Source: Bacteroidaceae bacterium (GTDB lineage: Bacteria > Bacteroidota > Bacteroidia > Bacteroidales > Bacteroidaceae). From it: a DNA stretch of 58,601 nucleotides. Positions 44,077 through 53,544 of the stretch are shown here, one piece after another. The stretch is taken from the NCBI GenBank assembly GCA_016280445.1, contig JAEEGS010000065.1, forward strand, positions 1 through 58,601, written 5' to 3'. Within the stretch, counting starts at the first letter, position 1; each line of letters begins with the position of its first letter. The notes below the pieces were generated by a model. It saw only the letters and a program-made list of their open reading frames with translations. It was not told the DNA's origin and did not search any database. Both the position numbers and the translations under genes were made by a program.

Positions 44077-46080
44077 ATGTCGAAAAAAAATACAAAGAAA
44101 ATGGTATCGGCAGCCCCTAAGCAATCTGTGGTGACAAAACAGACCTCGGAGCCGAATGTCAAGGAGAAGAAGCCGTTCATGCTGTCAAAAGGATTCGCCG
44201 TCGGTATCAGCATAACCGTCACGGTGATTGTAGCGGCAATGGGAGCGTACTACTTGATTGTAGAGAACAGCGACATGTTGTTCATGGCGCAAACACAATC
44301 CTTTTTCACGACCAATCGCATATTCCTAGAGGAGTGCATGCATCAGCCAGGTGGCCTCATTAGTTGGGCGGCTAGTTTCCTGACTCAGTTCTTCTATTAC
44401 CCCGCTTTGGGTTCTGCCATCATGATCGCCCTTTGGGTGGCAAGCATGTGGCTGAGCAAACTGGCTTTCAAGGTGAGAATAGAATGGATGGCCGTACTGG
44501 CACTTCCAACCTTTTGCCTGTTGGCGAGCATGATTGACATGGGCTACTGGCTCTACTATCTGAAGCAGACGGGCTACTGGTTCTATGGCACTGTGGGATA
44601 CCTCGTCTGCATGTTGCTGCTGTTCTTCCACAGTCTTTTCAAGAAGCCCATGGATCGCATCATCACCACTATACTGATTGCCGTTACATATCCCTTCTTT
44701 GGGTGGTACACATTATTGGCGCAGCTCTATATCGCATTCATTTCCATTGCCAACAGCATAAAGTCCTCCAAGAAAGTGGTGGAGACAGAAGAATCTGACG
44801 GCAAGAAGGAGAAATCACTTGCCTACAAGATTTCACGTCCACTCATTCCCTTCGTATTGATTGCTGTCATCCCTTTGATCTGTTACCAACTCTATCCCGA
44901 CATCAGACTTGGCGATGCCTGGAGAATAGGACTTCCTGAGTTCGCCAACAATGACTTTATCAGTTTTTATCCGACCATCCCTTTTGTGGTGCTGTCCATT
45001 ATTCCGATTATATTCCCTTTCCTACCAAAAAAACAAGAAATGAAGGGAGGTATGGCGTGGGCTGTTTGCCTGATCAGCATCGCCCTGTTAGTAGCCTCGT
45101 GGGTATGGGTAGGAAAGAGAAACTACCAAGACTACAATTATCACGCAGAAATGCGTATGTATCGTGCTACAGAGGAACAAGATTGGGAAAAGGTGCTGGA
45201 GGAAATGTCCAACCTTCCTGGTGATGCATCCCGACAGATGGTACTGACCAAGAATGTGGCACTCATCAACACAGGACAGATTGGCACCAAAATGTTCAAA
45301 TACAACAATATGGGCAAACGCCCCGACAATGGATTTGACACGTTGCACGTACACATGGTGCAGACCGCTGGTTCCCAACTCTACTATTACCACGGCAAGA
45401 CAAACTTCGCTTCACGGTGGTGCATAGAAAACAGCGTGGAGTTCGGTTATGACTTCGACAACCTGAAGCTTTTGTCGCGTTGTGCTTTGGTGAATGGTGA
45501 GATGGATGTGGCCAAGAAATACTTGAATATCCTGAAGACCAGCCTCTTCCATCGGGAATGGGCTGAGCGATTACTGCCCATCACGGAAAAGCCTGAACTC
45601 ATCAAGAACTATCACGAGTTCGACAATGTCCGCACACTATACAACCACATGGGCACCACTCTCGATGGCGACAATGGTTTGGTGGAAATGTATCTGCTCA
45701 ACTACTTTAGCAACACCATGAACAAAGATGACAAACTGCTGCAAGAGGTCACCCTTCTTTATTCCCTTGTGCAGAAAGACATCAAACTGTTCTGGCCGCA
45801 TTTCTTCCTGTATGCCAAACTGCACGACAAGGAGAAGATGCCTGTTCACTATCAAGAGGCAGCCCTGTTATATGGAAAGTTGGAACCTCAGACGGTGAAC
45901 ATTGAAGGTATGCCTTTCGACGAACAGGTGACCGAAAGTTACGAAGGATTCCAGCAGTTATCGCAATCGTTGCTCCAAACTGGTATGAAGCCCGAAGAGG
46001 TGGGCAAAGCCATGAAGGACACCTATGGCGACACTTTCTTCTGGTTCTATTTCTTCTGCCGGAATTTGTACACTTATTAA
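44077..46080 (+). CDS. DUF6057 family membrane protein
   Basis: Unknown function. The 667-residue product has a cytoplasmic basic N-terminus, then about 9-10 membrane helices (from about residue 39 to 350). A soluble C-terminal half (about 360-667) begins with YHAEMRMYRATEEQDW and is rich in helical repeats, TPR-like in look, ending YGDTFFWFYFFCRNLYTY. The motif HQPGGLISWAASFLTQFFYYPALGS near residue 88 is shared with the second DUF6057 gene. A basic Lys-rich loop lies between helices near 230. It starts a cluster with a CxxCH lipoprotein (36 nt downstream) and a second DUF6057 protein. Confidence 0.82.
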   Translation: MSKKNTKKMVSAAPKQSVVTKQTSEPNVKEKKPFMLSKGFAVGISITVTVIVAAMGAYYLIVENSDMLFMAQTQSFFTTNRIFLEECMHQPGGLISWAASFLTQFFYYPALGSAIMIALWVASMWLSKLAFKVRIEWMAVLALPTFCLLASMIDMGYWLYYLKQTGYWFYGTVGYLVCMLLLFFHSLFKKPMDRIITTILIAVTYPFFGWYTLLAQLYIAFISIANSIKSSKKVVETEESDGKKEKSLAYKISRPLIPFVLIAVIPLICYQLYPDIRLGDAWRIGLPEFANNDFISFYPTIPFVVLSIIPIIFPFLPKKQEMKGGMAWAVCLISIALLVASWVWVGKRNYQDYNYHAEMRMYRATEEQDWEKVLEEMSNLPGDASRQMVLTKNVALINTGQIGTKMFKYNNMGKRPDNGFDTLHVHMVQTAGSQLYYYHGKTNFASRWCIENSVEFGYDFDNLKLLSRCALVNGEMDVAKKYLNILKTSLFHREWAERLLPITEKPELIKNYHEFDNVRTLYNHMGTTLDGDNGLVEMYLLNYFSNTMNKDDKLLQEVTLLYSLVQKDIKLFWPHFFLYAKLHDKEKMPVHYQEAALLYGKLEPQTVNIEGMPFDEQVTESYEGFQQLSQSLLQTGMKPEEVGKAMKDTYGDTFFWFYFFCRNLYTY

Positions 46081-46116
46081 TTGAAATTGAAAGTTGAAAA
46101 ATATAACGATTCACTT

Positions 46117-47619
46117 ATGAACTTCAGAACACTCATATCAATCGTAGCGTTGGCTGTCATCATGACCGCCTGCAACCACCCAACCATACCCACCAATGCA
46201 CAGCAGGAGTCACGTCTGCCAAGAATCTATCCTGACTATACAGAGGTGACCATCCCTTGCAACATCTGTCCTCTGAACTTTGCTGTTCAAGAGGGAGAAA
46301 GTGAAGTGGTGGCCAAGTTTACTTATCCTGGAGGTGAAAACCTCTACGGAGAAGAACAGAATGTGCTCATCGACGAGGAAGACTGGCAAAATATGCTGAA
46401 AGCCTCTATCGGGAAAAGCATTCAGGTGGAAGTGTATACAAAGAAGGGAAACGACTGGAAAGCCTTCAAGCCTTTCAACATTTACGTGGCAGAAGATTCC
46501 ATCGACTCTTACATTTCCTACCGTGTCATCCAACCTTCTTATGTGGCATATGAGAGACTGAGCATCAACCAACGCAATCTCACGAATTTCGAGGAGAGGG
46601 AGATTTACAACAATATGTCGGTCAGCACCGAGGAAACCGGACAGTGCATCAACTGTCACTCCTATCAGAATTTCAAGACCGACAACATGCTCTTCCATAT
46701 GCGCCAAGGCTTTGGAGGCACAATGCTCGTGGTGAATGGTGAACTGCGCAAGATTGACCTCAAGACTGACGAGACTCTCAGTGCCGGTGTTTATCCAGCA
46801 TGGCATCCCACGAAGAACCTCATTGCCTTCTCCACCAACAAGACGGGGCAGTCGTTCCACACCAAAGACCTGAACAAAATTGAAGTACAAGATACTGAAA
46901 GCGACCTTATCCTCTACGATGTGGACAAGAACGAAGTGAGCATCATCTCTGAACTGGACGACGAATTGGAGGTGTTCCCCACATGGAGTCCCGACGGTAA
47001 GAAACTCTACTTCTGTTCAGCCCACTTCATCTACAAGAACGACAGCATTTCCAAGGAAACCGAAATGATTCAACGCTACAAGGAAGTGAAGTACAACCTT
47101 TATTGTGCTGACTTCAACCCCGACACCAAGGAGTTCAGCAACGTAGAGATGATTTACAACGCAGCCGACTCATTGAATCAGAGTGTCACCCTTCCACGCG
47201 TGAGTCCCGATGGCCGCTACCTGCTTTTCGCTCAGGCGGAATTCGGATGTTTCCACGTATGGCATGCTGACGCCGACATCTATATGATGGATCTGAAGAC
47301 CATGCAAGTACAGAAAATGGATGCCGTGAACAGTCCCCGTTCGGAAAGTTATCCGACATGGTCGAGCAATGGCCGTTGGATAATGGTGGACTCTCGTCGC
47401 GATGATGGCAACTACACCCGTCCCTACATCGCATATTTTGACAAACAAGGCAAGGCACACAAGCCTTTTGCTGTGCCGCAGAAAGACCCCAATTTCTACA
47501 CGTTCTTCCTGCGCTCATTCAACCGTCCAGAGTTCATGGTAGAACCTGTCACCATTACGCCACAGACATTTACCAAGAAAGCCAAAGAAGAGGCGGTCAA
47601 AGCAAAGTTCGTTCAATAA
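46117..47619 (+). CDS. PD40/TolB-like lipoprotein with a CxxCH haem motif
   Basis: The 500-residue product has a lipoprotein signal (MTAC at residues 16-19). A first domain opens IPCNICPLNFAV (Cys48, Cys51), and a CINCH motif at residues 177-181 would bind one c-type haem if matured. WD40-like PD40 repeats follow, with YPAWHPTKNLIAFSTN near 225, FPTWSPDGKKLYFCS near 290, LPRVSPDGRYLLFAQ near 365 and YPTWSSNGRWIMVDS near 415. Together they look like a TolB-like beta-propeller. The ATG at 46117 was preferred to a TTG at 46081, which would extend the signal oddly. The role is unknown; a haem-binding envelope sensor or scaffold is a guess. Confidence 0.82.
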   Translation: MNFRTLISIVALAVIMTACNHPTIPTNAQQESRLPRIYPDYTEVTIPCNICPLNFAVQEGESEVVAKFTYPGGENLYGEEQNVLIDEEDWQNMLKASIGKSIQVEVYTKKGNDWKAFKPFNIYVAEDSIDSYISYRVIQPSYVAYERLSINQRNLTNFEEREIYNNMSVSTEETGQCINCHSYQNFKTDNMLFHMRQGFGGTMLVVNGELRKIDLKTDETLSAGVYPAWHPTKNLIAFSTNKTGQSFHTKDLNKIEVQDTESDLILYDVDKNEVSIISELDDELEVFPTWSPDGKKLYFCSAHFIYKNDSISKETEMIQRYKEVKYNLYCADFNPDTKEFSNVEMIYNAADSLNQSVTLPRVSPDGRYLLFAQAEFGCFHVWHADADIYMMDLKTMQVQKMDAVNSPRSESYPTWSSNGRWIMVDSRRDDGNYTRPYIAYFDKQGKAHKPFAVPQKDPNFYTFFLRSFNRPEFMVEPVTITPQTFTKKAKEEAVKAKFVQ

Positions 47620-47626
47620 AAACATT

Positions 47627-49168
47627 TTGAAGAATCTCAAATACATCTATCTGTTCGCCTTCATCGCTGCAGCATTTCTGTTGTTGCCAGTGATGAATGG
47701 TGATTACCTGTACACCATCCAAGACAATAGTATCTTCATCAGCGGACACACGTTCATGATGGATACTGTCCAACACGCAGGTGGATGGATAACATGGGTG
47801 GCATGCTACCTCACTCAACTTTTCTACTATCCTTGGTTTGGCAGCACCATTCTCATCCTCCTTTGGGTCGCCATCTACTGGATCACCATCTGGATGTTTG
47901 GCATCAGCAATAAGTTCAGTTTCTTGGCTTTGATTGTGCCCTTGCTCTTGCTGTATCATCTGCTCGACTACGGCTATTGGATTTACTACGCCAAAGCTCC
48001 AGCCTTTCCCTTTGTGCCCACCCTCACGATTCTCTTCTGCCTGTTGTTCACATGGGGAATCCTGTTCCTCACCAGAAATCTCAAAATCAGTTGGAGATGG
48101 AAAGGTCTCCTCGCCCTTGGCCTGCTGGGCATCATCTTGGTCATCATCAATTGGCTATCTCCTTCAAGCCCTTGGCGTTTCAACTACAATTACAGGCACT
48201 CCATCATGACCACTCTGACCGACAAGAACTTTCGGCATGAGATGCGGATGTACCGTGCTTTAGACGAGTTCCGATTTGATGATGTGCTCAAGGAAATGCC
48301 TTCCGCCAACGAGAAAGCTCCCACCAACCTGATGGTCATGTACAAAAACATCGCCTTGATGCATACAGGACGGCTCACCGACATGTTCAAAACGAACAAC
48401 TGTGGCATCAATCCCTTCAAAAATGATTCCTTGCCCTTTTACACCTCCCAGTTGGGAGCCCCGCTCATCTATTACCAGTTCGGGCAAATCAACTACGCCT
48501 ACCGATGGGCTATGGAGAATGCTGTGGTGTATGGCCAAAGTTTCCGCAATCTCAAGATGATGGTACGATGCGCCATTTTCAATCAGGAGTTTGACGTGGC
48601 CATGAAATACATCGCTATGCTTAAAAGCAGCATCTATTATCGTGACTGGGCAAGAGAGCGTGAAGCATGGATGGCCAACAGCACCAACTTCATACAACAC
48701 AAGGAGTTCCAAACCATCGCCCCACTCCTCGGTGAGGACATCAATATGCTCGACGAGGACGAAGGACACTGCGAGAAATACATCCTCGACCACTTCTCCG
48801 ACCTTCGGCATGCCACCTCTCCACTGCTGGAAGACGTCATCATGTGCCTCTCACTTTGGACAGAAGACGGCTATGCATTCTGCATTCATTTCTACGATTA
48901 CGTGCAGAACCACCCCAACCAACCCATACCGGAACTCTATCAGCAAGGTGCCCTCCTCTATGGCAACAACCCTGATGCACCTATCACCATCAGAAACTTC
49001 AAGTTCGACACCGTGGTTTCGGAGAAATACAATCGCTTTGCCGAAGACTACAACGAACTTTCCCAGCAAAAACTCGACACACAGGAGATGGCCAAGCGCA
49101 TGAAACCCGCCTATGGCGACACCTACTGGTGGTACTACTATTTCTACACAGATTTCACGATTTACTAA
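47627..49168 (+). CDS. DUF6057 family membrane protein (second, shorter copy), TTG start
   Basis: Unknown function. The 513-residue product has about 7-8 membrane helices (residues 5-180) with HAGGWITWVACYLTQLFYYPWFGS near 44, matching the first DUF6057 protein. A soluble C-terminal half starts RHEMRMYRALDEFRF and ends YGDTYWWYYYFYTDFTIY. It lacks the basic N-terminus and some helices of the first copy, so the pair are diverged paralogues rather than a recent duplication. No ATG is in frame before Met23, and the TTG at 47627, 7 nt after the PD40 gene, gives the expected start (KNLKYIYLFAFI). The S9 peptidase gene follows after 22 nt. Confidence 0.8.
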   Translation: MKNLKYIYLFAFIAAAFLLLPVMNGDYLYTIQDNSIFISGHTFMMDTVQHAGGWITWVACYLTQLFYYPWFGSTILILLWVAIYWITIWMFGISNKFSFLALIVPLLLLYHLLDYGYWIYYAKAPAFPFVPTLTILFCLLFTWGILFLTRNLKISWRWKGLLALGLLGIILVIINWLSPSSPWRFNYNYRHSIMTTLTDKNFRHEMRMYRALDEFRFDDVLKEMPSANEKAPTNLMVMYKNIALMHTGRLTDMFKTNNCGINPFKNDSLPFYTSQLGAPLIYYQFGQINYAYRWAMENAVVYGQSFRNLKMMVRCAIFNQEFDVAMKYIAMLKSSIYYRDWAREREAWMANSTNFIQHKEFQTIAPLLGEDINMLDEDEGHCEKYILDHFSDLRHATSPLLEDVIMCLSLWTEDGYAFCIHFYDYVQNHPNQPIPELYQQGALLYGNNPDAPITIRNFKFDTVVSEKYNRFAEDYNELSQQKLDTQEMAKRMKPAYGDTYWWYYYFYTDFTIY

Positions 49169-49190
49169 TTAGCTATATACCCAACACAAC

Positions 49191-51329
49191 ATGAAGAAAC
49201 TTTTTGCTTTCGTACTGCTGGCCATTGCCACGCTGAGTCTCCATGCACAAGGCACCGTGCAAGACTACAAAAACGCCTTTGCCACCCGTGGCAAATACTC
49301 CAACAAGATGACCAACGGCAACATCCGAGTGCAGTCACCACACCACGTCAACCCTGCAGTGATGAACTACTCCACCTTCAACGGTGATAGCACCGTGTGG
49401 TATCAGGTGGATGTGAAGACGGGCGAGAAAAAACTTATCGGCAACCCCGAACATCCACGTCCACGCGAATGGCGAGGAGGCGACAATCATCACTGGATGG
49501 AAGTGCGCGACGAAAAAGACGGACGCGCTGAAAGCCCTGTGAACAAAGGGACCTTCATGATTCACAAAAACAACAACCTATACATTCAAACGAATGACAG
49601 TTTGACTCAACCTACACAAATAACATTCGATGGCGCCGACACCTGCTACTACTCCTCATGGGGACGCTGGTCGAAAGATGGCAAGTATTATGCCACCGTG
49701 CTCATCAAACCAGCACCCAAACACTATGTCACCTACACCCTCTCCTCTCCCACCGACCAAGTGCAACCCAAATATTCTCAACAGGAGTATGCCAAGCCAG
49801 GTGACTCGCTCAACTACCGTATCCCTGCCATTGTGGATGTAGAGGCAAAGAAGACCATCTATCCGAAGAGCACAGCGTTGTTCGCCTCGCAGTATCAGGT
49901 AACTGCACCCCAGTGGGACGAGAACGGACAGACCCTCACCTTCGAATTTAATGAACGCGGACACAAAACGTATCGTGTGTTGGAGATGAACTTGCAGGGC
50001 GATATCAAGACCCTCATTGAGGAGAAGAACGATAAATATGTGGCCTACTCGCGCAACTACCGCAGAGACCTCGACAGCGAGCACATCCTTTGGAAGAGCG
50101 ACCGCGACGGACATGCACATCTTTATATATATAACCGAAAGAACGGTAAACTGACCCAGGTGACCAAGGGTAACTACTGGGTGCGCGGTGTGCAGCATGC
50201 CGAGATTGACGAGAAAGGAAATGGTTACATTCTCTTCTCTGCCAACGGGATGAACTGCAAGAACATGGGTGTGGTGGCATCCAGCCTTGATGGAAAGATT
50301 GCAGAGGAAGATCCCTACAACATTCACTACTACCGCATTGACCTCAACGGCAAGAACCTCATCCACCTCACACCCGAACGAGGCAATCACAGCGTCACCT
50401 TCAATGGTAACCACACCGCCTTCATCGACACCTATTCATCTGTTGACCAAGCCCCTGTAACCGTGCTCCGTTCTGCCACCGACGGTAAACTCATCACCAC
50501 CCTTGAAACAGCCGACATCAGCCGATTGGAAACAGAAGGATGGAAGGCGCCCGAGGTGTTCGTCGCACCCGGACGTGATGGAAAGACCGACATGTGGGGA
50601 CTCATTCGTCGTCCGCGCAACTTCGACCCCAACAAGAAGTATCCTGTCATTGAGTACATCTATTCAGGTCCTGGCGACCAGTACGTGCCCAAATCGTTCA
50701 CACCGTGGATATGGACACTCGACGACCTCACCGAACTGGGCTTCATCGTCGTGCAACTCGATGGCATGACCACCTCTTTCCGCAACCTCGACTTCGAGCA
50801 AGTATGCTACAAGAACCTCAAGGACGCAGGCTTCCCCGACCGCATCGAATGGATTAAGGCGGCAGCCAAGAAATACCCCTACATGGACATCGACCGCATG
50901 GGTATCTATGGCTGTTCAGCAGGTGGACAGGAAGCCCTCACCGCCCTCCTCTTCCACGGCGACTTCTACAAAGCAGCCTATGCTGCCTGTGGATGCCACG
51001 ACAACCGCATGGACAAAATCTGGTGGAACGAGCAGTGGATGGGCTACCCCATCGACCAGAGTTACATTGAGAGTTCCAATGTCGAGAACGCCAAGAACCT
51101 GCAAGGAAAACTCATGCTCCTCGTCGGCGAGATGGATGACAACGTTGACCCCTCCTCTTCCTATCAGGTGGTCAATGCCCTCATCAAAGCCAACAAGGAC
51201 TTTGAGTTCATACTTCTCCCCGGTGCTCGTCACACCATGGGCGACTCTTACGGAGAGCACAAACGCTACGACTTCTTCGTGAAGAACCTGCTGGGTGTGG
51301 AACCACCTGCATGGTCAACCGTAAAGTGA
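49191..51329 (+). CDS. S9 family peptidase (dipeptidyl peptidase IV-like)
   Basis: A secreted prolyl-oligopeptidase-family serine peptidase; DPP IV-type enzymes trim dipeptides after Pro or Ala. The 712-residue product has a signal peptide (about 1-19, ending LHAQ) and an eight-bladed-type propeller (about 40-450). The alpha/beta-hydrolase domain has Ser576 in YGCSAGGQ, Asp650 in GEMDDNV and His681 in GARHTMG, a complete triad. The gene follows the second DUF6057 gene by 22 nt and may be in the same transcript. A hairpin terminator follows. No Glu-Glu helix motif could be assigned with certainty, so a DPP IV or related aminopeptidase activity remains open. Confidence 0.92.
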   Translation: MKKLFAFVLLAIATLSLHAQGTVQDYKNAFATRGKYSNKMTNGNIRVQSPHHVNPAVMNYSTFNGDSTVWYQVDVKTGEKKLIGNPEHPRPREWRGGDNHHWMEVRDEKDGRAESPVNKGTFMIHKNNNLYIQTNDSLTQPTQITFDGADTCYYSSWGRWSKDGKYYATVLIKPAPKHYVTYTLSSPTDQVQPKYSQQEYAKPGDSLNYRIPAIVDVEAKKTIYPKSTALFASQYQVTAPQWDENGQTLTFEFNERGHKTYRVLEMNLQGDIKTLIEEKNDKYVAYSRNYRRDLDSEHILWKSDRDGHAHLYIYNRKNGKLTQVTKGNYWVRGVQHAEIDEKGNGYILFSANGMNCKNMGVVASSLDGKIAEEDPYNIHYYRIDLNGKNLIHLTPERGNHSVTFNGNHTAFIDTYSSVDQAPVTVLRSATDGKLITTLETADISRLETEGWKAPEVFVAPGRDGKTDMWGLIRRPRNFDPNKKYPVIEYIYSGPGDQYVPKSFTPWIWTLDDLTELGFIVVQLDGMTTSFRNLDFEQVCYKNLKDAGFPDRIEWIKAAAKKYPYMDIDRMGIYGCSAGGQEALTALLFHGDFYKAAYAACGCHDNRMDKIWWNEQWMGYPIDQSYIESSNVENAKNLQGKLMLLVGEMDDNVDPSSSYQVVNALIKANKDFEFILLPGARHTMGDSYGEHKRYDFFVKNLLGVEPPAWSTVK

Positions 51330-51351
51330 ACCATTCGGTAAATAACAACAG

Positions 51352-51384
51352 ATAGGCAGAGACATGAATCTCTGCCTATTTTTT
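51352..51384 (+). terminator. Terminator after the S9 peptidase
   Basis: A perfect 11-bp stem (ATAGGCAGAGA / TCTCTGCCTAT) with a 6-nt loop, followed by TTTTT. Confidence 0.92.
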
Positions 51385-51473
51385 ATTCTTTAAGAATATT
51401 TAACGCACCATCCTGTCACATTCCGCCCTATCAATACGTATATATTATATAGAGGCAAAAACTTGATAAAATC

Positions 51474-53357
51474 ATGAAAAAACTATTTTCGATTGCGATG
51501 CTGGTGCTGGCATGTGTGGCGGCACAAGCACAAAAGAAGGTGGTGTGGGAAAACCCATCAGCCTTTATGGGAAATTACAGTTCAAAGTTTAAAATCAATC
51601 GGGTGGAACTGAAGGAGACGGAGATGGTGATGCACATCAGTGCGCACTATCCACCTCACAATTGGATTCGCTTTGACAAGAATTCATACGTGAAGACACC
51701 CGACGGCAAGAAATACGGCATCACAAGTGGCGTGAAGACCAACGAGACGGAGGCTGACCTGCAACTCGACTCGCTCTTCTGGATACCTGAGAGTGGAACG
51801 GCGAATCTGGCGCTGCACTTCAATCCCCTACCCTCAGACACGAAGCAATTTGACTTCACGGAGGGTGACTACAAGGAGGCATTCCGGTTCTGGAACATCT
51901 GCGACGCAAAGACAACGAAAAAGTTGCCGTTGCCTGCTGAATGGCAGAACGTGCAGTATGCCAAGGACGAGACGCTGCCTGTAGCCAAAATCAACAAGGG
52001 TGTGGCGACCATCAAGGTGAAGATGCTGGGCTACCGACCTGATATGGACATGGAGTTTTGGGTCAGCAGATTCGTTCCACTGGGCAAGACGGACTATTTC
52101 GAGAAGGTGGTTCCCTTTGCAGAGGACGGCACTGTGACGATGGAGGTTCCCTTATGGTTGGCGCGTGAGGTGATGATTGGCGTGAATGGCATGGCTCGTG
52201 CGTACATCGTCATTGCCCCAGGACAGGAGACGTCCATCTTGATGAACGCCGTCAACGGTGAAAAGCCCATACTCGCCTTCAAGGGTTACCTCGCCAAGAC
52301 CAACATGGACTTGGTGACAGAGCAGTTGAAGAACGATGAAACAGAACAGAAAGAACAACTCTACGAGGGCATCAGCAAGTGCACCACGCCAGAGGAACGG
52401 CTTGACTTTGTGAACAACAACCTCAAGAAGCGTGTGGCATATGCCAAGTCGTCGAAATACACCACGGCTGTCAAAGACTTGCTCTGCATGGAAGCAGAGG
52501 CTGAGCACTTGCATTGGCTCACCAGTTTTGCGAATGAATACACCACGCTGCAACTGATACTGGGCAAGGTGAGAGTGACGAACAATGCTGAAATCGACAG
52601 CCTCTACAAAGCCAATGAAAAGAACATCACCTTCCCTGAAACGAAGATGGAATATGCCTTCCAATACATGAACGAGCCAGGTTCCCCATGCAGCAAGGAA
52701 TTCTGGAATATGCCTCTGTACTTCCTCGACAAGACGGCGGCAGAGAAGAACCCCTACAACTGTGACCTGCAACGAGTGCCTTACGCCCTTGAAGGCAATG
52801 AGGAGGCACTCAAAGCCTTGGGCGAGGTGAAGAGCGATGACTGCAAGCAGGTGGTTCGGGAGTATGAAGAGGAACAGGAGGAATTGAAACGTCAACTCAA
52901 CGACCTGTCCAAACAGATGGAGGCACAAAGCCCCGATGGTGTCTTCTACAAAAAATACGATGATGTGGCGCCTGAGAACATCCTGCAAACCATCCTCGAC
53001 CTGTATAAGGGCAAGGCTGTGCTCATCGACATCTGGGCCACATGGTGTGGACCCTGCCGTGCTGGCCACAAGGTGATGGAGCCGTTGAAGAAGGAACTGC
53101 AGGGCAAGAACATCCAGTTTGTCTATATCACTTCTGAGACTTCGCCGTTGGACAAATGGCAGGAGATGATTGGTGAAATTGATGGTTCCCACTTCTATCT
53201 GACGAGAGAACAGTATCAGTACCTCCTCAGTCACTATGAATCGGATGGCATCCCTACCTACGCTCTTTACGATGCACAAGGACAGCAGACGTACAAGCAA
53301 ATCGGTTTCTCGGGCGTGGATGCGTTCAAGAAAGAAATAGAGAAGGTCTTGAAATAG
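51474..53357 (+). CDS. Periplasmic TlpA-like thioredoxin-fold protein with long N-terminal region
   Basis: The 627-residue product has a signal peptide (about 1-19, ending AQAQ), a long N-terminal region (about 20-470) with beta-rich and helical parts of unknown function, a Gln/Glu-rich helix (about 465-485), and a thioredoxin/TlpA domain at the end with IWATWCGPCRAGHKV (Cys525 and Cys528). It probably reduces disulfides in the envelope, perhaps serving cytochrome c or a secreted partner. That would fit the CxxCH protein encoded nearby, but the gene lies after a terminator and so is a separate unit. No -7 element is obvious before the ATG at 51474. Confidence 0.88.
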   Translation: MKKLFSIAMLVLACVAAQAQKKVVWENPSAFMGNYSSKFKINRVELKETEMVMHISAHYPPHNWIRFDKNSYVKTPDGKKYGITSGVKTNETEADLQLDSLFWIPESGTANLALHFNPLPSDTKQFDFTEGDYKEAFRFWNICDAKTTKKLPLPAEWQNVQYAKDETLPVAKINKGVATIKVKMLGYRPDMDMEFWVSRFVPLGKTDYFEKVVPFAEDGTVTMEVPLWLAREVMIGVNGMARAYIVIAPGQETSILMNAVNGEKPILAFKGYLAKTNMDLVTEQLKNDETEQKEQLYEGISKCTTPEERLDFVNNNLKKRVAYAKSSKYTTAVKDLLCMEAEAEHLHWLTSFANEYTTLQLILGKVRVTNNAEIDSLYKANEKNITFPETKMEYAFQYMNEPGSPCSKEFWNMPLYFLDKTAAEKNPYNCDLQRVPYALEGNEEALKALGEVKSDDCKQVVREYEEEQEELKRQLNDLSKQMEAQSPDGVFYKKYDDVAPENILQTILDLYKGKAVLIDIWATWCGPCRAGHKVMEPLKKELQGKNIQFVYITSETSPLDKWQEMIGEIDGSHFYLTREQYQYLLSHYESDGIPTYALYDAQGQQTYKQIGFSGVDAFKKEIEKVLK

Positions 53358-53378
53358 AGATAGAAGCAACGAAAAGAT

Positions 53379-53430
53379 AAAAGGTCTGGGTCACACCATC
53401 ATCATGGATGTAACCCAGACCTTTTCGTTC
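53379..53430 (+). terminator. Terminator after the TlpA-like gene
   Basis: A 13-bp perfect stem (AAAAGGTCTGGGT / ACCCAGACCTTTT) with a 21-nt loop, followed by a short T-containing stretch. Confidence 0.85.
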
Positions 53431-53512
53431 GCATAGAGCCATTGAAGGGACAGGTTTCCACGAACTTTGAAAAAACATGAGAGCAGGCGATTAACATGTG
53501 GCAAAAAGTCCG

Positions 53513-53520
53513 TACCTTTG
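53513..53520 (+). promoter_or_regulatory. -7 element of the MATE-truA promoter
   Basis: TACCTTTG, matching TAnnTTTG, about 25 nt before the ATG at 53545. It excludes an in-frame start at 53467. Confidence 0.75.
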
Positions 53521-53544
53521 CAGCCGAAAACGAGGAACAAAGCA

